Positions 5,065 through 10,166 of a stretch of DNA of 10,166 bases are shown in pieces. The stretch lies in contig JAHFPK010000048.1 in assembly GCA_023266715.1 (NCBI GenBank), positions 3,908 through 14,073 of the forward strand. Direction: 5' to 3'. The translations under genes were made by a program, and so were the position numbers. Under the pieces are notes generated by a model that was not told the DNA's origin, searched no databases, and saw only the letters and a list, made by a program, of their open reading frames with translations. How positions within the stretch are numbered: position 1 is the first letter of the stretch; each line of letters starts with the position of its first letter. Origin of the DNA: Hyphomicrobiales bacterium (GTDB lineage: Bacteria > Pseudomonadota > Alphaproteobacteria > Rhizobiales > Aestuariivirgaceae).

Positions 5065-7233
5065 ATGAATGAAGTGTTGCCATTTGAACCCGCTACGACG
5101 ATTGGCCTGGACGATCCCCAGCGCTTTTTCAATCGCGAGTTGTCCTGGCTGGGCTTCAACATGCGGGTTCTGGAAGAGGCCCGCAATCGTAACCACCCCC
5201 TGCTTGAGCGTCTCCGCTTTCTCTCCATTTCCGGAAACAATCTCGACGAATTTTTCATGGTGCGCGTGGCCGGTCTTGTGGGTCAGGTGCGTGAGCAGAT
5301 GGTGGAAATCAGCCCCGACGGCCTGACACCGGAAGGCCAGCTTGAGAAAATTCGGAAATTTGCCCAGGAACTGATGGCCGAACAGGACCGTCGTTGGTTG
5401 CAGCTGAAAAGCGAATTGGCTGAAAATGGCATCACCATTGTTAATGAGCACGACCTGACCAGCGACGAGCACCAATGGCTCGACAATCGTTTTCTTGAGC
5501 ACATCCTTCCCATCGTCACACCCATTGCCATTGATCCCGCCCATCCGTTTCCCTTCATTCTCAACCGTGGATTCATTATCGCGCTGGAACTGAAGCGGAG
5601 GCGCGACGGCGGCATCATGAATGCGCTGCTGCCGATTCCTCCGCAGCTTGAGCGCTTCATCCGCTTGCCGGGAGCCAGCCCAAGGTTCATCTCACTTGAA
5701 AATATGTTGCGGGTTTTCCTGCCGAAATTATTCCCCGGCTACGATGTTCTGGGGCAGGGCCTGTTTCGCATCATCAGGGACAGCGATATCGAAATTGAGG
5801 AAGAGGCCGAAGACCTTGTGCGCGTGTTTGAAAGCGCCCTGAAACGCCGTCGCCGGGGTTCGGTCATTCGCATGGAAGTGGATGCCGATTGCCCGTCGGG
5901 CATTCGCGGGTTTATTGCCGACCAATTGGACGTAAGCGAAGATGTGACGGTGACCTGTGAAGGCCTTGTCGGCTATTCCGACACCAAGCAACTCATTCTT
6001 GATGAGCGCCCCGATTTGAAATTTCCACCCTATCTGGCGCGCTTTCCCGAACGGGTGCGCGACCATGGTGGCGATTGCTTTGCTGCTATCCGGCAAAAGG
6101 ACTTCGTGGTTCACCACCCATACGAGTCTTTTGATGTCGTGGTGCAATTCGTGCTGCAGGCAGCAAACGATCCCAATGTTGTGGCCATCAAGCAGACGCT
6201 CTACCGCACCTCAAACAACTCGCCCATCGTTGCAGCGCTCGCCAAGGCGGCCGAAGCGGGCAAGTCCGTTATGGCTCTCGTGGAACTCAAGGCCCGCTTC
6301 GATGAGGAGGCCAATATTCAGTGGGCCCGCGATTTGGAGCGCGCCGGCGTGCAGGTGGTCTTTGGCTTTATCGAGCTTAAGACCCATGCAAAGGTTTCCA
6401 TGGTGGTGCGCCGTGAAGGCACCAGCATGCGCAGTTATGTTCACTATGGCACCGGCAACTACCATCCGATTACCGCCAAGATCTATACCGACCTCTCATT
6501 CTTCACCTGCGATCCAGCCCTTTGCCGTGACGCGGCGCGGCTGTTTAATTTCATCTCCGGCTATGCCCAGCCGGAAGACCTGGAAAAGCTCTCGCTTTCG
6601 CCAATAAATTTGAAGCCGATGCTGCTGCACCATATTGAAAATGAAATCGCCCATGCCAAGGCGGGCAGGCCAGCGCACATCTGGGGAAAATTCAATTCGC
6701 TGGTTGACCCTGGCATGATTGACGCGCTTTACAAGGCAAGCCAGGCCGGTGTGCAGATCGATTTTGTGGTGCGTGGTATCTGCTGTTTGCGCCCGGGTGT
6801 GCCGGGCCTTTCGGAAAACATCCGGGTGAAAAGCATAATCGGGCGCTTTCTCGAGCATTCGCGCATTATATGCTTCGGCGCGGGCCATGGCCTGCCCCAT
6901 GCCAAGGCCCTTGTTTATATCGGCTCGGCGGATTTGATGCCGCGCAACCTGCATCGCCGGGTGGAAACACTTATCCCGATCGAGAATGCCACCGTACACG
7001 AGCAAATTCAGGATCAGATCATGGTGGTGAATTTCAAGGACAACCAGCAGAGCTGGAACCTTCTGGCTGATGGCTCCGCCCAGCGCGTGGTGCCTGGGCC
7101 TAATGAAGAACCGTTCAATGCCCATGATTATTTCATGAACAATCCCTCTCTCTCTGGACGTGGCCGATCGCTTAAAGCTAGTGTGGCGGGCGATAATTTT
7201 GCCGCAAAGAGAAAGTCCAGGATTCGGAAGTGA
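5065..7233 (+). CDS. ppk: Polyphosphate kinase 1
   Basis: PPK1 reversibly moves the terminal phosphate of ATP onto a growing inorganic polyphosphate chain, storing phosphate and energy and supporting stress survival. The 722 residues compare with 688 in E. coli, and all key residues keep a constant offset of six from it: R381 (YRTS) and R411 (ARFDEE), which bind metal and phosphate; H441 in KTHAK, the autophosphorylated histidine; and H598 in FLEHSR, the second active-site histidine. The N-terminal domain is clear (RFFNRELSWLGFNMRVLEEA, then SGNNLDEFFMVRVAGL), as are the two phospholipase D-like C-terminal domains (HYGTGNYHP, IGSADLMPRNLHRR). The ATG at 5065 has GAGGA six bases ahead. A basic tail ends the protein. 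ppk overlaps ppx by GTGA, so the enzymes that make and break polyphosphate are co-transcribed. A putative Pho box lies upstream. Confidence 0.98.
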   Translation: MNEVLPFEPATTIGLDDPQRFFNRELSWLGFNMRVLEEARNRNHPLLERLRFLSISGNNLDEFFMVRVAGLVGQVREQMVEISPDGLTPEGQLEKIRKFAQELMAEQDRRWLQLKSELAENGITIVNEHDLTSDEHQWLDNRFLEHILPIVTPIAIDPAHPFPFILNRGFIIALELKRRRDGGIMNALLPIPPQLERFIRLPGASPRFISLENMLRVFLPKLFPGYDVLGQGLFRIIRDSDIEIEEEAEDLVRVFESALKRRRRGSVIRMEVDADCPSGIRGFIADQLDVSEDVTVTCEGLVGYSDTKQLILDERPDLKFPPYLARFPERVRDHGGDCFAAIRQKDFVVHHPYESFDVVVQFVLQAANDPNVVAIKQTLYRTSNNSPIVAALAKAAEAGKSVMALVELKARFDEEANIQWARDLERAGVQVVFGFIELKTHAKVSMVVRREGTSMRSYVHYGTGNYHPITAKIYTDLSFFTCDPALCRDAARLFNFISGYAQPEDLEKLSLSPINLKPMLLHHIENEIAHAKAGRPAHIWGKFNSLVDPGMIDALYKASQAGVQIDFVVRGICCLRPGVPGLSENIRVKSIIGRFLEHSRIICFGAGHGLPHAKALVYIGSADLMPRNLHRRVETLIPIENATVHEQIQDQIMVVNFKDNQQSWNLLADGSAQRVVPGPNEEPFNAHDYFMNNPSLSGRGRSLKASVAGDNFAAKRKSRIRK

Positions 7234-8738
7234 GTTGGCACAAGGGCTTTAGAACCGAACCACCAACCTACCGCCCCGTGGCCGTTGTGGACATCGGGTC
7301 AAACTCCGTTCGCCTTGTGGTCTATGATGGCCTGCGCCGCTCGCCCACGCCCGTATTCAATGAAAAGGTTTTGTGTGGTCTTGGCAAGGGTGTGGCGATT
7401 ACTGGAAAATTGGCCGACAGCGGCATTGCCCGTGCTCTTGCTGCGCTCCGCCGTTTTCGCACGCTGACCAAACAGATCGGCGTGAAACAGGTTTTTGCCG
7501 TTGCAACTGCCGCCGCGCGCGAAGCGACAAATGGCCATGCCTTCATCGAAAGTGCGGAGGAGGCCATAGGCGCCGGCATCAACATCCTGACTGGCAAGGA
7601 AGAGGCACGCTACGCCGCCCTGGGCGTGATCGCAGGCATTCCGGAAGCCGATGGCGTTGTGGGCGACTTGGGGGGCGGCTCGCTAGAATTGATTGACGTC
7701 CAGGACGGGAAACTGCGCGACGGCATTACCCTGCCGATCGGCCCTTTGCGCCTCATCGACATGTCGGGCGGGTCAATTAAGCGGGCCAAGGAAATTGCCG
7801 ATGAATATCTGGAGAAAGCGACGCTGCTTGCCAACCTGAAAGGCCGCACATTCTATGCCGTGGGCGGCACCTGGCGAAATTTGGCCAGACTCCATATGGC
7901 GCAAAACAAATATCCGCTCCATGTGCTGCACCACTATTCAATGACGCGCCAGCAGGCCTCAGCCGTTGCGGACCTCGTTTCCGGCTTGTCTTCCTCATCG
8001 CTGCGAGACGTGCGCGAAGTTTCCCGCAGCCGTTCCGACACGTTGCCCTATGGCGCCCTGGTTCTTGATCGCCTACTTGCCAAGGGAAAAGCAGCCGACG
8101 TTGTGTCTTCTGTCTATGGCGTGCGCGAAGGCCTTCTCTATTCGAAATTGCCGCGACGCAAGATGCAGGCGGATGCGCTCCTCTCATCCTGTTGGGATTT
8201 TGCCCGGCGCTACGCACGCTCGCCGGAACACGAGTTGGAACTCTGCGACTGGACCGATCAACTCTTCGGAGGCTCAGGCTTCAAGGAAACGGAAGTTGAA
8301 ACGCGGCTGCGCTACGCCGCCTGTTTGCTGGCCGACATTGGCTGGCGGGCCCATCCGGATTACCGGGCCGAACGCTCCCTCGGCATGATTTCACAGGCGG
8401 CATTTGTCGGTATTGATCACCCCGGGCGGGTATTCCTGGCGTTGACCATATTCTACCGTTACGAAGGTGAGGAAATGGGCGATGGCCTCGTGCATCTCCT
8501 TGACGACAACCAGATGGGCCGCGCCCATCTGTTGAGTTCCATTTTCCGCCTCGCCTATATCCTGTCAGCCGCCATGCCCGGCATGTTGCCGCGCATTGGG
8601 CTCAAGATGGCCGACGGAAAAACCTTGCAGCTCATCTTGCCCAAGAAGTTGAAGGATCTGATGGGCGAACGGGTGGAAAAGCGCCTCGCGGGCCTCGCCG
8701 CCGAAATGGGTAGGGTGGCAAAAGTCATAGTTGCTTAA
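7230..8738 (+). CDS. ppx: Exopolyphosphatase (Ppx/GppA family)
   Basis: Ppx removes phosphate from the ends of polyphosphate chains; family members may also hydrolyse the stringent-response nucleotide pppGpp, so a GppA-like activity is possible. The 502 residues form an actin-like two-lobed ATPase-fold core followed by a helical HD-related C-terminal part, the long form of the family. Visible motifs are VVDIGSNSVRLVVY (19-32, phosphate loop 1), VATAAAREATN (91-101), TGKEEARYA (121-129, with E124/E125 where the catalytic glutamate is expected), GDLGGGSLELID (145-156, phosphate loop 2) and, in the C-terminal part, DIGWRAHPDYR. The start is GTG at 7230, preceded by AGGA (7219-7222) at seven bases and overlapping the ppk stop as GTGA. 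Its TAA stop (8736-8738) lies inside the end of the convergent rnd gene. Confidence 0.95.
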   Translation: MSWHKGFRTEPPTYRPVAVVDIGSNSVRLVVYDGLRRSPTPVFNEKVLCGLGKGVAITGKLADSGIARALAALRRFRTLTKQIGVKQVFAVATAAAREATNGHAFIESAEEAIGAGINILTGKEEARYAALGVIAGIPEADGVVGDLGGGSLELIDVQDGKLRDGITLPIGPLRLIDMSGGSIKRAKEIADEYLEKATLLANLKGRTFYAVGGTWRNLARLHMAQNKYPLHVLHHYSMTRQQASAVADLVSGLSSSSLRDVREVSRSRSDTLPYGALVLDRLLAKGKAADVVSSVYGVREGLLYSKLPRRKMQADALLSSCWDFARRYARSPEHELELCDWTDQLFGGSGFKETEVETRLRYAACLLADIGWRAHPDYRAERSLGMISQAAFVGIDHPGRVFLALTIFYRYEGEEMGDGLVHLLDDNQMGRAHLLSSIFRLAYILSAAMPGMLPRIGLKMADGKTLQLILPKKLKDLMGERVEKRLAGLAAEMGRVAKVIVA

Positions 8739-9892
8739 CCGTTCGCGGATGAAATCACCACGCGCCCGTCCTTGAATCCGATCATCGCCTTGCCGCGCTT
8801 GAGCTCCAGTGCCAGATTGCCAAACACTTCGCGCCGCCAGCCATGCATCAGTGGCACATCCGCCTCGTCGCTTTCCGCAACCGCTTCAATGTCGGACGTA
8901 TTGGCCACTAATTTTGGCGCCAGACCCTCACGCTCGCAAACAACTTTCAAGGCTAGCTTCAAAATTTCGGCCGCAGCCTGCGTCGTTTCCGATGTCTCAT
9001 CGCGACCCCAATTGGTGTGGGGCAGGGAAAGTGGATCACGTGCCAATCCTTCTTTGACCACCCGGATCAGATTATCGCCGACGCGCGAGTTGGCCATTCC
9101 TCTCGGCAGTGCCCGCAATTGCCCAAGCGCTTCTTTTGTCTGCGGCATTTGCGTTGCAATTTCTGCAACCGCGTCATCCTTGATCACACGCGAACGCGGC
9201 ACATTTTTTTCCTGTGCTTCCAGCTCGCGCCAACCCGCCACGGAAATGAGAACCGCAAGCTGTTTCTTCGACTTGAGTCTGACCTTGATGCGCTTCCACG
9301 CGTCCTGGGGCTCAGTGCGATAGGTTTCGATGGCCGTTAGGATATCCATTTCCTGGGCAAGCCAGGGTTCGCGGCCATTGGCATCAAGTTCAAGTTTCAG
9401 TCGCTCGTAAACCGTGCGCAGATGCGTGACATCCGACAGGGCGTAGGTGAGCTGCTTCTCGGTAAGCGGCCTTCGCGACCAATCGGTAAAGCGCGAAGAC
9501 TTATCGATCTGCGCCCGTGCCAGCTTGCGCACGATGGCCTCATAGCTCACCTGGTCGCCGAAGCCGCAGACCATGGCGGCAATTTGCGTGTCAAAAATGG
9601 GATGCGGCACGGTGCCGGAGAGATGCACCATGATTTCCACATCTTGGCGCGCCGCATGGAAAACCTTCAGGACTTTCTCATTTTTCATCAGCGTAAAGAA
9701 GGGCTTGAGGTCAAGGCCTTCGGCCATGGGATCAATCAGGCCATTAACTTCCGCGCCCGCGATTTGAATGAGACAGAGGTCCGGCCAATAGGTGGTTTCG
9801 CGCATGAATTCCGTGTCAACGGTCACGAAAGTCTCATGCGCCAACGCCTTACACAGCGTCGCCAGCGCCTTTGTGTCAGTAATGAGGTCCAT
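8735..9892 (-). CDS. rnd: Ribonuclease D
   Basis: RNase D is a 3'-to-5' exoribonuclease that trims tRNA precursors and other structured RNAs. The 385 residues carry the DEDDy catalytic set: D26 and E28 (VDTEF), D84 (FHAARQD), and Y150 with D154 (YALSDVTHL). An HRDC-type helical domain follows, with the second half containing LPRGMAN and ending near GFKDGRVVISSANG. I start at ATG 9892 because the conserved start MDLITDTKAL begins there and GGCGAG lies nine bases ahead; the frame remains open to a TTG at 9934, which would add 14 residues and is less likely. The gene converges on ppx, sharing the four bases TTAA (8735-8738) that hold both stop codons. It follows purB on the same strand after a 113-bp AT-rich gap. 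Confidence 0.96.
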   Translation of the reverse strand: MDLITDTKALATLCKALAHETFVTVDTEFMRETTYWPDLCLIQIAGAEVNGLIDPMAEGLDLKPFFTLMKNEKVLKVFHAARQDVEIMVHLSGTVPHPIFDTQIAAMVCGFGDQVSYEAIVRKLARAQIDKSSRFTDWSRRPLTEKQLTYALSDVTHLRTVYERLKLELDANGREPWLAQEMDILTAIETYRTEPQDAWKRIKVRLKSKKQLAVLISVAGWRELEAQEKNVPRSRVIKDDAVAEIATQMPQTKEALGQLRALPRGMANSRVGDNLIRVVKEGLARDPLSLPHTNWGRDETSETTQAAAEILKLALKVVCEREGLAPKLVANTSDIEAVAESDEADVPLMHGWRREVFGNLALELKRGKAMIGFKDGRVVISSANG

Positions 9893-9934
9893 GAAGGTTA
9901 ACTCGCCAGAGTCGAGAGGCAAGGTCAACCTCAA

Positions 9935-10005
9935 GAAAGGAAATTTGGAAGAAATATATTTTAATTAAGCAATATCAATAAGTTAGAAGATACAATTGAG
10001 CTAAA
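9935..10005. other. AT-rich gap between purB and rnd
   Basis: About 20% GC by hand count over 9941-10010, against a clearly GC-rich surrounding. It contains the 8-bp palindrome TTAATTAA (9961-9968) and, on the minus strand, TTGATA (9978-9973) and TATATT (9958-9953), which look like promoter hexamers but are only 14 bp apart. It probably holds the rnd promoter, but I cannot place it. No stem with a T-run that would end purB transcription is seen. Confidence 0.5.
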
Positions 10006-10166
10006 TTATGAAAAGACCCGTTTGAAGATCGTATCCACGTGTTTTGTGTGATAGCCGAGATCGAACAGCGCCTTGAGTTCCGCAGGCTTGAGGTGGGCGG
10101 AAACTTCCTTGTCCTTCAAGAGCAGATCAAGGAAATTGCCTTCTCCGCGCCACACCGGCATGGCGT
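10006..10166 (-). CDS. purB: Adenylosuccinate lyase, C-terminal end (cut by window edge)
   Basis: PurB cleaves succinyl groups at two steps of purine synthesis, the formation of AICAR ribonucleotide and of AMP. Only the last 52 residues and the TAA stop (10008-10006) are present, and the frame is open to the window edge. The tail is characteristic: after a MPVWRGEGNFLDLL segment comes LFDLGYHTKHVDTIFKRVFS at the very end, which matches the C-terminus of alphaproteobacterial adenylosuccinate lyases as I remember them. The catalytic parts lie outside the window. It points toward rnd and away from the purMN unit about 9 kb to the left, so the two purine loci lie at opposite ends of this window on the same strand. 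Confidence 0.85.
   Translation of the reverse strand, partial: AMPVWRGEGNFLDLLLKDKEVSAHLKPAELKALFDLGYHTKHVDTIFKRVFS

Noticed and set aside
4960..5544. 194-residue open frame on the minus strand over the start of ppk
   Set aside because: Antisense to the conserved N-terminal domain of ppk, with no recognisable motif.
6496..7125. 209-residue open frame on the minus strand inside ppk
   Set aside because: Antisense to the catalytic domains of ppk; the open frame follows from codon bias on the coding strand.
9893..9934. TTG start at 9934 for rnd
   Set aside because: It adds 14 residues not typical of RNase D, has no ribosome binding site, and the conserved start lies at ATG 9892.
9961..9968. 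TTAATTAA palindrome as an operator
   Set aside because: An 8-bp AT palindrome is expected in so AT-rich a stretch, and no second copy or known operator match is seen.

Overview
The window is chromosomal DNA of an alphaproteobacterium, most probably of the order Hyphomicrobiales (Rhizobiales). Reasons: an HdaA-type DnaA homologue, a DUF2066 protein next to purM, a long Ppx with a C-terminal helical region, an RNase D very like those of rhizobia, and intergenic palindromes whose arms (GAGCATGTT / AACATGCTC) resemble repeats scattered through rhizobial and Brucella-like genomes. Coding DNA is moderately GC-rich. All genes look intact, with close spacing and no sign of recent transfer. I cannot name a genus.

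Left part, minus strand (1-1312): the 5' part of purN (cut by the window edge) lies downstream of a complete purM, the two overlapping by ATGA. Both serve de novo purine synthesis. The 193-bp gap 1313-1505 separates purM from a divergent plus-strand operon. It holds two adjacent hairpin-forming palindromes; one carries a good extended -10 pointing at purM.

Centre, plus strand (1506-4980): a tight four-gene operon encodes an exported DUF2066 protein of unknown function, a CDP-alcohol phosphatidyltransferase (phospholipid synthesis), an AI-2E/PerM family membrane protein, and HdaA, the DnaA-like factor that with the sliding clamp inactivates DnaA. Gaps are 6 bp, 8 bp and a 4-bp overlap.

Centre-right, plus strand (4981-8738): after an 84-bp gap come ppk (polyphosphate kinase) and ppx (exopolyphosphatase), joined by a GTGA overlap. 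The gap carries a near-consensus PhoB box overlapping the -35 of a plausible promoter, so polyphosphate turnover is probably under phosphate-starvation control.

Right part, minus strand (8735-10166): rnd (RNase D) converges on ppx and shares the palindrome TTAA for both stop codons. Upstream of rnd is a very AT-rich gap of about 110 bp, then the 3' end of purB (adenylosuccinate lyase), cut by the window edge.

This is mostly a housekeeping region. I see no mobile element, CRISPR array, RNA gene, phage gene or defence system. The best leads are regulatory (the Pho box, the twin palindromes) and the uncharacterised DUF2066 / phosphatidyltransferase / AI-2E membrane module that leads into hdaA.
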